From the NCBI GenBank assembly GCA_009777235.1, contig WRMH01000002.1:144647-208646 (forward strand): a stretch of 64,000 nt of DNA, written 5' to 3'. The notes under the pieces were generated by a model. It was not told where the DNA came from. It saw only the letters and a program-made list of their open reading frames with translations, and searched no databases. The stretch comes from Oscillospiraceae bacterium (GTDB lineage: Bacteria > Bacillota > Clostridia > Oscillospirales > Oscillospiraceae). Below, piece after piece: positions 7,553-16,614 of this stretch. The translations under genes and the position numbers were made by a program. Each line of letters starts with the position of its first letter. Position 1 is the stretch's first letter.

Positions 7553-9037
7553 TCACTCAAAAAGCAAAGCAACCTCCGCTTCAAAAGCATCCGCGCTATG
7601 TTCAAATGCTGTAAACCCGTCGTGCTTATCCGCTATCCTTCGTATGATCTCTATGCCGTGACCGTGCAGCAGACCACTTTCCTTAGAGCTTACATAGGTA
7701 TCACCCTCTCGGCTGATTGCTCCCTGCCTCGCGTTGGCTACCGACAGGCACAGATAGGGATGGCGTGTTTTTAGCCGAACTTTAATCCAACGGTCTTTGA
7801 TGTTTTGTATGCGGGCGCAGCTTTCCAGTGCGTTGTCTAAAAGGTTCATAAGCAGGCTGACAAGGTCGGTGTCGGGGATGGACAGGGACGGAAGCGGCAA
7901 AATATCAAACTTGATTTCAAAACTCATTTCCCGCGCCCGCCGGGAGGCGTGTCCGAGTATGGCTTGTATAACACGATTTCCGCAGGATATAGGGTCGTCA
8001 ATCTCGGCGACGCTGCTTTGTACGTCGGCGAGATACGTTAATAATCGTTCGTGTTCGCCGCTTTCATATATTTCCTTGATGGCAAACAAATGGTGGCGCA
8101 GCTCATGCTTCATTTGCGCAATCTGCGTAAAATGGCTCTCCAAGTCTTTATAGTTTTCCATTATGAGGCGGTTTTTGATTTCCATCATCTGCATACCCGA
8201 TTTATATCCGGCAAGCTCGCGCGTGTTTGCAAAAAGCATATATCCCGCTGTAAAAGCCGTTATACATAAAAGTCCGGTTTTAAACTCATTATGAAAGGAA
8301 ATATCAATCCCGGTCAACGCCATTATCAGCAATCGCAGCCCCCAAGCAACCATAAAAAGCAAAGTCCCGCGTAAATACCATGTCGTACTTTTGTCTTTCG
8401 CGCCCAATGAACCCGCGGCTAAAAATATGACGACGGACACAGATGACAAATATGTATACAGTCTTTCCGGTATGTCAAATGGCAATCCGAGCCCTAAGTA
8501 CATGATAAACGCGGCCGCTCCGTAAGCCGCAGTCAGGCAAACGGGCGCCCACAACCATTTTTGCCGTGCAGGGCGCAGACAGTAGAAAAAATGAAGGAGC
8601 AACGCTATGGGGTATCCGAAAAACGCAACCCAGAACAGGTAGAAGCGGAACGTATCGTTCCAATGCAAGGCGGCAAAATCGGTCATGGAAAGGGACATGA
8701 GCGCAAACAATACCGAGAAAACAGAGATAAGAAATATTTGTCTGCTCTCAAGCCTGTTTGCCGCACGGGTAATACCGAGCACCGAGCTTACGAGTCCGAT
8801 AAAAAGAAAAAGAAACCCCTCAACAAAATCCATATCGCCCCAAAACGTCACATAGAATCGGTTTGGCGGGACTTGTTCGCCGATGTATAAATTCATATCA
8901 TAATAACTTGGGTCAATCGGCTCTCCCGCGGCAATCGGGATATAGGGCTGTACCATGCCAAAATAAATAAGCGCCGTCAAAAGGGCTGCTGTGAGAACGA
9001 GATACCATATCGTCGGCTTTGATATTACCTTTCTCAT
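7553..9037 (-). CDS. AgrC/LytS-type (GHKL) sensor histidine kinase
   Basis: A 494-residue kinase. One N-terminal TM helix (about 8-28) is followed by an outer segment of about 50 residues, then about six TM helices to about residue 290. The cytoplasmic part has the AgrC-class H-box MKHELRHHLFAIKEI, an N-box NLLDNALESC and a G-box LLHGHGIEIIRRIADKHDG. It starts at ATG 9037, with GGAGG 7 nt upstream inside the end of the regulator gene, and overlaps that stop codon by a base, implying translational coupling. The partner is the LytTR regulator upstream. The signal may be a peptide as in Agr systems, but no AgrB or AgrD gene lies nearby. Confidence 0.9.
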   Translation of the reverse strand: MRKVISKPTIWYLVLTAALLTALIYFGMVQPYIPIAAGEPIDPSYYDMNLYIGEQVPPNRFYVTFWGDMDFVEGFLFLFIGLVSSVLGITRAANRLESRQIFLISVFSVLFALMSLSMTDFAALHWNDTFRFYLFWVAFFGYPIALLLHFFYCLRPARQKWLWAPVCLTAAYGAAAFIMYLGLGLPFDIPERLYTYLSSVSVVIFLAAGSLGAKDKSTTWYLRGTLLFMVAWGLRLLIMALTGIDISFHNEFKTGLLCITAFTAGYMLFANTRELAGYKSGMQMMEIKNRLIMENYKDLESHFTQIAQMKHELRHHLFAIKEIYESGEHERLLTYLADVQSSVAEIDDPISCGNRVIQAILGHASRRAREMSFEIKFDILPLPSLSIPDTDLVSLLMNLLDNALESCARIQNIKDRWIKVRLKTRHPYLCLSVANARQGAISREGDTYVSSKESGLLHGHGIEIIRRIADKHDGFTAFEHSADAFEAEVALLFE

Positions 9038-9747
9038 CAGCATACCTCCCACATCTGTTTTAGAAACGCTTTCTGTATAGTTGCGCAGTACGAACGGCTG
9101 ACAGGGATTATTTTCCCATTTGCGGCGATGGCTTCCGTTCTGGTAAGCGTCTTTATGTTTTTCAAGTTGACGATATATCCGATGTGGCAGCGCACAAACA
9201 TCTCGCACGGCAAGCCTTCGGCTATTTCCGACAGTTTGCCGGAATAGTCAACCGTACCGTCCTTTAACGTGATTATCACCCGCCTGTCCACGGTTTCAAA
9301 GCATATGATTTCCCTGGTCGGTATCCGCAGCTTCTGCGCCCCTGATTTGACAATAAAATAATTGCATTGAAAGCGGCGCTCATAGTCTGACGCTATCAAT
9401 TTTGAGAGCATATCTTTTGAGAGCGGCTTCATCAGATAATGGAGCGCGTTTACGTCATACCCTTGCAAGGCAAACTCTGGATTGGCTGTGATAAAGACGA
9501 TAGCGGCTTCGCTGTCATGCCCGCGTATCTCACGCGCAAGCTCCATGCCGTCAGTCCCGTCCATGACAATATCAAGCAGTATCAGGTCATACCGCTCCCC
9601 ATTTGAGAAAGACGTTTGAAACTCCGCACTGTTTTCAAATACTGATATGCTGTGTTCAATATTCAGTTTTTCAAGTATCTCCCGGCAGATTTTAGTCTGA
9701 GCACGAGAGTAGATTTTCTCATCCTCGCATAACGCGACCCTATACAT
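9037..9747 (-). CDS. LytTR-family (AgrA-like) response regulator
   Basis: 236 residues. The receiver domain (about 1-122) has the acidic pair CEDE, phospho-acceptor Asp in LILLDIVMDGTDG, and Lys in YLMKPL. The LytTR DNA-binding domain follows (about 132-232) with ICFETVDRRVIITLKDG, FVRCHIGYIVNLKNI and PVSRSY. LytTR proteins bind paired imperfect repeats next to promoters. It is the promoter-proximal gene of a two-gene unit, overlapping the kinase gene by a single base. A sigma-A-like promoter lies about 85 nt upstream, divergent from the ileS promoter. Confidence 0.92.
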   Translation of the reverse strand: MYRVALCEDEKIYSRAQTKICREILEKLNIEHSISVFENSAEFQTSFSNGERYDLILLDIVMDGTDGMELAREIRGHDSEAAIVFITANPEFALQGYDVNALHYLMKPLSKDMLSKLIASDYERRFQCNYFIVKSGAQKLRIPTREIICFETVDRRVIITLKDGTVDYSGKLSEIAEGLPCEMFVRCHIGYIVNLKNIKTLTRTEAIAANGKIIPVSRSYCATIQKAFLKQMWEVC

Positions 9748-9830
9748 ACCCGCTCACCACCGTTTTACATTTTCCAGATACCAGATACTTCACTCAAATA
9801 CCCAAGCTATCAGCGCATAGCATATAAGGT

Positions 9831-9859
9831 ACATTAACATAGGGCGCGGAAAATTGCAA
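9831..9859 (-). promoter_or_regulatory. Sigma-A-like promoter for the LytTR two-component operon
   Basis: On the minus strand TTGCAA (9859-9854) is followed after 17 nt by TAATGT (9836-9831), about 85 nt before the regulator start. Five of six -35 bases and the key -10 positions fit the consensus moderately. Confidence 0.5.
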
Positions 9860-9910
9860 GGCAAATCCCCACTCGTCAACCCTGTTTTCACACCTTTTGT
9901 GATTGCATAG

Positions 9911-9939
9911 TTGACTTTATGCTCTAAAATCACTAAAAT
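9911..9939 (+). promoter_or_regulatory. Sigma-A promoter of ileS
   Basis: TTGACT (9911-9916), a 17-nt spacer and TAAAAT (9934-9939) lie about 50 nt before the ileS start. The short leader leaves no room for a T-box riboswitch, which many Firmicutes synthetase genes carry. Confidence 0.75.
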
Positions 9940-9991
9940 AAGAAACACTGTTTAACGATAACTGACACCACAAGTGAGGCTGACAATAATT

Positions 9992-12900
9992 ATGAAATAT
10001 CCTGAGCTTACGGGAAAACCGGATTTGCCCGGAATACAGGCCGATGTCCTGAATTTTTGGAAAGAGAATCAAATCTTTGAAAAGTCCGTCAAAGAAAAAA
10101 CAAAGGGAGAGGTCGTGTTTTATGACGGGCCGCCGTTCCCGACGGGCAGCCCTCATCACGGAACCGTTTTAGTATCTTTTATAAAAGACTTAATAGCCAG
10201 ATATAAAACAATGAAAGGCTTTTCCGTGCCTCGCGTGTGGGGCTGGGACTGTCACGGCTTGCCTATAGAAAAGCAGGCTGAAAGCGCGCTCGGCATTGAG
10301 GGTAAAAAAGATATTGACAAGGACATAGGCCGGTTTAATGAAGCGTGCTTTGATATAGTTTCCGGGAGCAATGAGGCTTGGCGGGAATATGTTGAGCAAA
10401 TGGCGCGTTGGGTTGATTATGACGGAGCCTACAAGACGATGAATATCGGCTTTATGGAAAGCGTCATGTGGGCGTTTAAAGAATGTTACGACAAAGGGCT
10501 CATCTACCGCGACTATCGCGTGACTCCCTATTGCATGAAATGCGAAACATCTTTATCTATTTCGGACACAAGAGAATCCGACTCCACAAGGCCAAGGCAG
10601 GACAGATGGGTAGTTGTCAGATTTAAGATAGACGAACCACTCCCGCAAAACTCTTCGCTTTCAGCCCTCTTTGCTGATATAAAAACCCCGGAAAAGCCGG
10701 TATATATCTTGGCATGGACGACCACGCCTTGGACACTGCCGTCAAATATGTGCCTTGCGGTGGGCGCGGATGTAAGCTATGCCTTTGTTGATATGGGCGA
10801 GCAGATATATATCGCAAGCAAAGCGACGCTGTCCGCGTACGAAAAGGTTTTCGGCGCGCAGCCGGACATCATTGCAGAGCGTCCGGGCAAAGACCTTGCC
10901 GGGTGCTCCTATACCCCGCTCTTTCCATATTTTGAAAACCGCAAAGCAGACGGGGCTTTTAAAGTCGTCACAGTTGATTATGTTGACGCGGGCGACGGAA
11001 CCGGCGTGGTGCATACGGCTCCGGCGTTTGGCGAGGACGACTATTGGACGTGCAAAAAATATAATATGCCGTTTGTAAATCCCGTAGATACCCGGGGCCG
11101 TTTTACTGCGGAAGTATCAGATTTTCACGATCCAAAGGCGGATAAAAACGTCATTGAGACCAACTCCGACATTATCCGGTATCTTTATGAGAAAAAAAGC
11201 GCGGTGACGGACGGCACAACCGAGCATAACTATCCGCACTGCTGGAGATGCCGCGAGCCGCTGATATACCGCGCTATGGACGCATGGTATTTTAGCATTG
11301 AAAAGATAAAGGACGACTTAATAGCGGTCAACGAGGAAATCAACTGGGTTCCCGAAACCGTCAAGTATGGGCGGTTTGGAAACTGGCTTGCGGGGGCTCG
11401 AGACTGGAATATATCGAGAAACAGATATTGGAGCACGCCGATACCCATTTGGGAGTGCAATAAATGCTCCGAGCGCGTGGTGCTCGGCAGTATTGATGAG
11501 ATTTTTAAGGCTTCGGATATTCGGCTGGAGAACTTGCACAGGCAATACATGGATAAGGTTACATTTGCCTGTAAATGCTGTGAGGACGGTGTTATGCGGC
11601 GCATACCGGAGGTGCTTGACTGCTGGTTTGAAAGCGGCTCGGTTTCATTTGCGCAAAAACATTATCCGTTTGAAAACAAAAAGTGGTTTGAGTCTCATTT
11701 TCCCAGTGATTTCATCGTTGAATATACCGGGCAAATCAGATGCTGGTTCTATTATATGCACGTCATGTCTGTCGCGCTGTTTAATAAGCCCGCCTTTAAA
11801 AACTGCATAGTGCATGGGACGATACTCGCCGGAGACGGAAAGAAGCTGTCCAAATCGTCCAAAAACTATACTGACCCGATGGCTTTGATGAAAAAATACG
11901 GCACGGATGCTTTTAGAATGTATTTGTTTAAATCAAACGCCATGCTGATAGGCGACTTGCTGTTTAATGAGGACGGTATTCCCGAAATGCTCCAGCAGGT
12001 GATTTTGCCGCTGTGGAACGCATGTAACTTTTTCATATCTTACGCAAATATTGACGGATATTTTGAAACCGAGCCGGGCGAGCCTGATTCGACAAACGGG
12101 CTTGACAGATGGATTTTGGCTGAATTGTACGGCAAGGTGAAAGTGATTGAAGAGGCTATGGATACGTACAGAATAGATTTGTATGCCCTGCCCGTCATAT
12201 CGCTTATTGGCAGCCTCACAAATTGGTACATACGGCGAAGCCGCAGAAGATTTTGGGGCACGCAGATGACACAGGATAAGAAAAGCGCGTATGACACACT
12301 TTTCTTTGTGCTCACAAACACCCTAAAATTACTCGCTCCGGTCGCTCCGATCATATCAGAGACTCTTTTCAAAACGCTAACGGGAAAAACATCCGTCCAT
12401 CTCGAAAGCTGGCCCGCGCTTTCCGCGAGATACCAAGATGACGTCTTGACCCGGCAGATTGAAATTGTGCGCTCTGTGATAAATCTTGCCCGGTCAATAC
12501 GCAACAAAAATAAAATAAAAAACCGGCATCCTTTGAGCAAAATGAGCGTAGCGTTTACAAACAAAGAATGGAACGCGCTCATTGACGGATTTGGCGAAAC
12601 TATTGCGGAAGAGATGAACGTCAAGCGCGTTGAGGTTTTGGAAAACGTAGAGGACATTGCCGACTTGCGGCTCGACCCGAATTTTAACGAGATCAGAAGC
12701 CGTTATCCCGACAGGCTGCCGGAAATTATCAAAGCTATAAAGTCCGGGATGTTTGAGCTTTTGGAAAATGAAGCGATACTCACGATTGACGGCGCAAAAG
12801 AGAGCTTTAGCCCCGAAATCATTCTCGTCTCGTACAAGGCAAACGATACTTTGAGCATAGCGGGAAACGCGGATATGGTCGTGTCTCTCGATTTGACCAT

Positions 12901-13150
12901 CACAGATGAGCTGCGCTCGGAGGGTCTTGCCCGCGATATTATACGAAATATTCAAGAAGCCAGAAAGCAAATCGGATGCGACATAATGGATCGTATCAAG
13001 ATTAGGCTTGGCGGCAATTATCCCGCGCAGTGGGCGGAGCATATAATGGCCGAGACGCTCGGCACAATCGAAGAGCGCGTAAACGCCTCGGTGAGCGTGG
13101 AGATTTCTGACGACACAGGCGGCGTTATAACTATTGAAATCGAAAAATGA
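9992..13150 (+). CDS. ileS: Isoleucyl-tRNA synthetase (long, type-2/eukaryote-like)
   Basis: Charges tRNA-Ile with isoleucine in the cytosol. The 1052-residue protein has the class I HIGH-type signature in the form DGPPFPTGSPHHG (residues 45-57), an editing (CP1) domain around WTTTPWTLPSNM, and the KMSKS loop as KKLSKSSKN (about 616-624). A long C-terminal anticodon-binding region ends in the extension typical of longer enzymes. The PPFPTG-PH wording and length fit the IleS2 class, often associated with natural mupirocin tolerance; resistance is not claimed from sequence. ATG 9992 begins MKYPEL; a GTG 18 nt upstream is possible but has no better ribosome site. The next gene begins 47 nt after the stop, so the two may be co-transcribed. 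Confidence 0.95.
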   Translation: MKYPELTGKPDLPGIQADVLNFWKENQIFEKSVKEKTKGEVVFYDGPPFPTGSPHHGTVLVSFIKDLIARYKTMKGFSVPRVWGWDCHGLPIEKQAESALGIEGKKDIDKDIGRFNEACFDIVSGSNEAWREYVEQMARWVDYDGAYKTMNIGFMESVMWAFKECYDKGLIYRDYRVTPYCMKCETSLSISDTRESDSTRPRQDRWVVVRFKIDEPLPQNSSLSALFADIKTPEKPVYILAWTTTPWTLPSNMCLAVGADVSYAFVDMGEQIYIASKATLSAYEKVFGAQPDIIAERPGKDLAGCSYTPLFPYFENRKADGAFKVVTVDYVDAGDGTGVVHTAPAFGEDDYWTCKKYNMPFVNPVDTRGRFTAEVSDFHDPKADKNVIETNSDIIRYLYEKKSAVTDGTTEHNYPHCWRCREPLIYRAMDAWYFSIEKIKDDLIAVNEEINWVPETVKYGRFGNWLAGARDWNISRNRYWSTPIPIWECNKCSERVVLGSIDEIFKASDIRLENLHRQYMDKVTFACKCCEDGVMRRIPEVLDCWFESGSVSFAQKHYPFENKKWFESHFPSDFIVEYTGQIRCWFYYMHVMSVALFNKPAFKNCIVHGTILAGDGKKLSKSSKNYTDPMALMKKYGTDAFRMYLFKSNAMLIGDLLFNEDGIPEMLQQVILPLWNACNFFISYANIDGYFETEPGEPDSTNGLDRWILAELYGKVKVIEEAMDTYRIDLYALPVISLIGSLTNWYIRRSRRRFWGTQMTQDKKSAYDTLFFVLTNTLKLLAPVAPIISETLFKTLTGKTSVHLESWPALSARYQDDVLTRQIEIVRSVINLARSIRNKNKIKNRHPLSKMSVAFTNKEWNALIDGFGETIAEEMNVKRVEVLENVEDIADLRLDPNFNEIRSRYPDRLPEIIKAIKSGMFELLENEAILTIDGAKESFSPEIILVSYKANDTLSIAGNADMVVSLDLTITDELRSEGLARDIIRNIQEARKQIGCDIMDRIKIRLGGNYPAQWAEHIMAETLGTIEERVNASVSVEISDDTGGVITIEIEK

Positions 13151-13197
13151 AATCTGTCCGCAAAACGGGCACAGTATCTTATCGGGAGACGCACAAA

Positions 13198-13914
13198 ATG
13201 GAAGAAAAGAAAGAGCGAATCGAGATAATTGACGCAGTTCGCGGGCTTGCGATTTTGCTGATGGTGATACATCACGCGCTTTTTAACGCGCAAAAGTTTC
13301 TCGACGCGCCCGGGTGGGTCTACAATCACCCGATTTTGAGAGTGCTGCAAATATTCTTTGTCGGCGTATTTGTGTTTGTGTCCGGCACATCTTCGCGCTT
13401 TTCACGCGGCAATATACAGCGCGGCTCTATGGTTTTTGTCGTTGCGATGATGGTCACTTATGTAACTGTTCGTATAGTAGATTTGCCTATTTGGTTTGGT
13501 ATATTACACATTCTCGCTACATTCATGATTTTTTACGGCTTCACGCGCAAACTATGGGATAAAATACCGTCTAAAATTGCGCCGTTTTTGTATATCGCGC
13601 TTATTGTCATAAGTGCCCTCATAAAAGAAAATAACGCGCCGACCTCCGAGATTCCCGTAGTGCGGGATTTGCTTTTCGTGCTCGGCTGGAGTCAGGAAGG
13701 TTTTAAAAACTATGACACTTGGGGGCTTTTACCGTGGATATTTGTGTTTTTGCTCGGAACATGGGCAGGCGGGATTATCAGAGAGGGCAGGCTTCCAAAA
13801 TGGTTTTACGAAACTAAAGTGCCGTTTTTCCCGTTTTTAGGCAGACACACACTCATTATATATGTGTTGCACCAACCTGTATTATATGGTATAACCATGC
13901 TGCTTGTGATATAA
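13198..13914 (+). CDS. DUF1624/heparan-alpha-glucosaminide acetyltransferase-like membrane protein
   Basis: A 238-residue integral membrane protein with about seven hydrophobic helices. It opens EIIDAVRGLAILLMVIHHAL, the usual first helix of the DUF1624/HGSNAT catalytic family, in which a helix-embedded His takes part in moving acetyl groups across the membrane. It ends LGRHTLIIYVLHQPVLYG, the other hallmark. ATG 13198 is preceded by GGGAG 8 nt upstream; an ATG overlapping the ileS stop (13147) would add 17 unrelated residues and is less likely. The acceptor is unknown; cell-surface glycan acetylation is a reasonable guess. Confidence 0.82.
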   Translation: MEEKKERIEIIDAVRGLAILLMVIHHALFNAQKFLDAPGWVYNHPILRVLQIFFVGVFVFVSGTSSRFSRGNIQRGSMVFVVAMMVTYVTVRIVDLPIWFGILHILATFMIFYGFTRKLWDKIPSKIAPFLYIALIVISALIKENNAPTSEIPVVRDLLFVLGWSQEGFKNYDTWGLLPWIFVFLLGTWAGGIIREGRLPKWFYETKVPFFPFLGRHTLIIYVLHQPVLYGITMLLVI

Positions 13915-13960
13915 TGTTTGCTCCCGCTCCCACAATTGAAAATACTAAGGAAATATCAAA

Positions 13961-15202
13961 ATGATAAACATTGCAGTTCTCGGATATGGAACAGTGGGTT
14001 CCGGCGTTGTCAGCTTGCTCGACAAAAACGCCGCGTCTATAAGCGGCAAAATCGGGCAGGATATTAAGGTCAAATATATACTCGATATTAGGGACTTTGG
14101 CGGCGATCCGTTTGGCTCATTGTTTGTAAAAACTTTTGATACGATAGTAAACGATCCCCAAATAGCGATCGTGGTCGAGGCGATAGGCGGGACAGGCGCC
14201 GCCCTTGAATACACACGCCGCTCACTTGAAGCCGGAAAAAGCGTCATAACCTCAAACAAAGAATTAGTGGCGGAGCATGGCAGCGATCTGATAAAACTTG
14301 CGATGAGCAAAGAGGTAAACTATCTGTTTGAAGCCAGCGTCGGCGGCGGAATACCGCTCATCAGGCCGCTTGCCGAATGCCTGTCGGCAAATATTATCAG
14401 CGAAATATACGGCATACTCAACGGCACGACAAATTACATTCTTACAAGCATGAAAAAAGATAACGCAAGTTTTGACGATGCTCTTTTTAAGGCTCAGCAG
14501 GAAGGCTATGCGGAATCCGACCCTACAGCCGATATTGAAGGCCACGACACATGCCGAAAAATCTGCATATTGGCGTCCTTGGCGTTTGGCAGGCATATAT
14601 ATCCAAACGAGGCTCCGACGACGGGTATCTCAAACGTATCCATTAGCGATATGTTATATGCAAAGTCGCTTGGCTACGAAATAAAACTGCTGGGCCGGGC
14701 AAAGGCCGTAGGAGACAAGGTCGCGGTATATGTCGCGCCCCATCTTATAAGCACTTTGCATACACTTTCCGGCATCAACTATGTGATGAACGGCGTGATG
14801 ATTCGCGGCAATGCTGTCGGCAGCGTGTTGCTATGCGGGCCGGGCGCGGGAAAGATGCCGACGGCAAGCGCGGTTGCGGGAGATATTATGAACGCCGCAA
14901 AGCATTTAAAAGCGCGTAAATGGATCGGTTGGAGCGACGCGGACAAGGGCTTTGCCGCAGACCCGGAGCTTTTGGACTCGGCTTGGTATATCAGAACAGA
15001 CGCGCCGCGTGATAAAATAGAAAGGGTTTTTGGCAGTGTAATTTTCGCAAATGACGGGCTATCTGACGCGGATCGGATAAGCAATGCCAAAAATGCCGAA
15101 AACACGTTTATCACGAGCGTCATAAACGGCAGTAAGGTTGATGAGCTGCTCTCTCACGGTATTTTCGCAAAATCAAAGTTTCGCGTGTTGGGCGACCACT
15201 AA
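13961..15202 (+). CDS. hom: Homoserine dehydrogenase
   Basis: Reduces aspartate semialdehyde to homoserine with NAD(P)H on the way to threonine and methionine. The 413-residue protein has a Rossmann start IAVLGYGTVGSGVVSLLD, the catalytic region LNGTTNYILTSM (about 152-163) and GGGIPLIRPLAE. The C-terminal 90 residues look like a somewhat short ACT regulatory domain, so feedback inhibition by threonine is plausible. AAGGA lies 8 nt or so before the ATG. The aspartokinase gene follows 93 nt later, making a small aspartate-family unit. Confidence 0.95.
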   Translation: MINIAVLGYGTVGSGVVSLLDKNAASISGKIGQDIKVKYILDIRDFGGDPFGSLFVKTFDTIVNDPQIAIVVEAIGGTGAALEYTRRSLEAGKSVITSNKELVAEHGSDLIKLAMSKEVNYLFEASVGGGIPLIRPLAECLSANIISEIYGILNGTTNYILTSMKKDNASFDDALFKAQQEGYAESDPTADIEGHDTCRKICILASLAFGRHIYPNEAPTTGISNVSISDMLYAKSLGYEIKLLGRAKAVGDKVAVYVAPHLISTLHTLSGINYVMNGVMIRGNAVGSVLLCGPGAGKMPTASAVAGDIMNAAKHLKARKWIGWSDADKGFAADPELLDSAWYIRTDAPRDKIERVFGSVIFANDGLSDADRISNAKNAENTFITSVINGSKVDELLSHGIFAKSKFRVLGDH

Positions 15203-15295
15203 AAAAAGCATGGGGCGTTTGAGCGCAAAACGCGAGAGCCGCGAGCCTGAGTCGCACATAATATAAAGCGCAAAGTTAGGAGCACAGGAGTCTAA

Positions 15296-16504
15296 ATGGG
15301 TTTGGTCGTAAAAAAATTTGGAGGCAGTTCACTTGCAAATCCCGAGTGTTTGGAGCGGGTTGCGTGGATTATCGCCGAAACATATTCAGAGGGCAATAAT
15401 GTCGTGGCTGTTTTGTCGGCTATGGGCGACACGACCGATGAGCTGATTGCGAAAGCTCTGGAGGTAAATCCAAATCCGTCAAAGCGTGAGCTTGATATGC
15501 TCCTTGCGATAGGCGAGCAGGAATCAATAGCTCTTATGGCAATGATGCTGGAGAAAATCGGACTTCCGGCGGTTTCCCTCACGTCATGGCAAATAGGCAT
15601 AAATACGGACTCTGTATATGGCAGTGCGCGCATAAAAGACGTAATGACAGAGCGCATGAGAGCGGAGCTTGACCGCCGCAGGATCGTGCTTGTCGCGGGT
15701 TTTCAGGGCGTCAACAAGTTTGATGATGTTACGACTTTGGGCAGAGGCGGTTCTGACACTACGGCGGTGGCCGCAGCGGTCGCGCTAAACGCGGATTTGT
15801 GCCAAATATATACGGATGTAGAGGGCATATATACGGCAGACCCGCACCAAATACCCGGAGCAAAAAAACTTGCCGAGATAACATATGATGAAATGATAGA
15901 GCTTGCCACGCTCGGAGCGCAGGTGCTGCACAATCGCTCTGTTGAAATGGCAAAACGCTATAACGTAAAAATGGAAGTGCTTTCAAGCATAGTCAGAAAG
16001 CCCGGAACTAAAGTCAAGGGGGTAGTCAAAGTGGAACATACAAAAATCAGCGGTGTGGCAAAGGATTCGGACATAGCTCGGGTGGCGGTCGTCAATATCA
16101 AGGACGAGCCGGGCGTCGCTTTTCGGGTATTCCGCGTGCTTGCCAACGCAAAGATAAATATTGACATCATTTTGCAATCCATAAATCGCGAGAAGATGAA
16201 CGACATCAGCTTTACCGTTGCGAGGTCTGATATGAAACGCACGGTAGATGTCCTCTTGGAAAACAAAGACTCCATCGGTTTTTCGGAGGTAAACACAACC
16301 GACAAAATCGCCAAAGTGAGTATTGTCGGAGCGGGCATGATGTCAGCCCCCGGCGTCGCGGCAATGATGTTTGAGGCTTTGTATGACGCAAAGATCAATA
16401 TTGAGATGATTTCTACGAGCGAAATCAAGATTTCGGTGCTCGTGGACGAACTTGACGCCGACCGCGCCGTGGCCGCAATACACGCGAAATTCTTTGGCTT
16501 GTAG
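15296..16504 (+). CDS. lysC: Aspartate kinase
   Basis: Phosphorylates aspartate, the first step to lysine, threonine, methionine and diaminopimelate. The 402-residue protein carries KKFGGSSLANPE at the N-terminus, the GRGGSDTTAVAAAVAL nucleotide/substrate motif (about 150), and two C-terminal ACT domains (about 265-335 and 345-402) that normally bind the feedback inhibitor. Length matches single-function aspartokinases. A ribosome site lies just before ATG 15296. It is placed between hom and the histidine genes on the same strand; no lysine riboswitch is seen in the short upstream gap. Confidence 0.95.
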   Translation: MGLVVKKFGGSSLANPECLERVAWIIAETYSEGNNVVAVLSAMGDTTDELIAKALEVNPNPSKRELDMLLAIGEQESIALMAMMLEKIGLPAVSLTSWQIGINTDSVYGSARIKDVMTERMRAELDRRRIVLVAGFQGVNKFDDVTTLGRGGSDTTAVAAAVALNADLCQIYTDVEGIYTADPHQIPGAKKLAEITYDEMIELATLGAQVLHNRSVEMAKRYNVKMEVLSSIVRKPGTKVKGVVKVEHTKISGVAKDSDIARVAVVNIKDEPGVAFRVFRVLANAKINIDIILQSINREKMNDISFTVARSDMKRTVDVLLENKDSIGFSEVNTTDKIAKVSIVGAGMMSAPGVAAMMFEALYDAKINIEMISTSEIKISVLVDELDADRAVAAIHAKFFGL

Positions 16505-16614
16505 CGCGGCGGTTTGCGGGAAAAACGCGCTCTGTCGTTTTATGCGGCGGTTTTGGGGAGTAAATTTTGGAAAGTGCTTGCACTATAGCGTTTTGCCAAA
16601 ACGGAGGAAAGCAA

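Noticed and set aside
9748..9991. T-box riboswitch before ileS
   Set aside because: The promoter lies only about 50 nt before the start, and no specifier loop or T-box consensus is present. The same holds for the short gap before cysS.
12040..12657. A 205-codon frame opposite ileS
   Set aside because: Fully antisense to the anticodon-binding part of IleRS; composition is that expected of a reverse frame.
15203..15295. Lysine riboswitch before aspartokinase
   Set aside because: The gap of 93 nt is too short for the aptamer and lacks its conserved elements.
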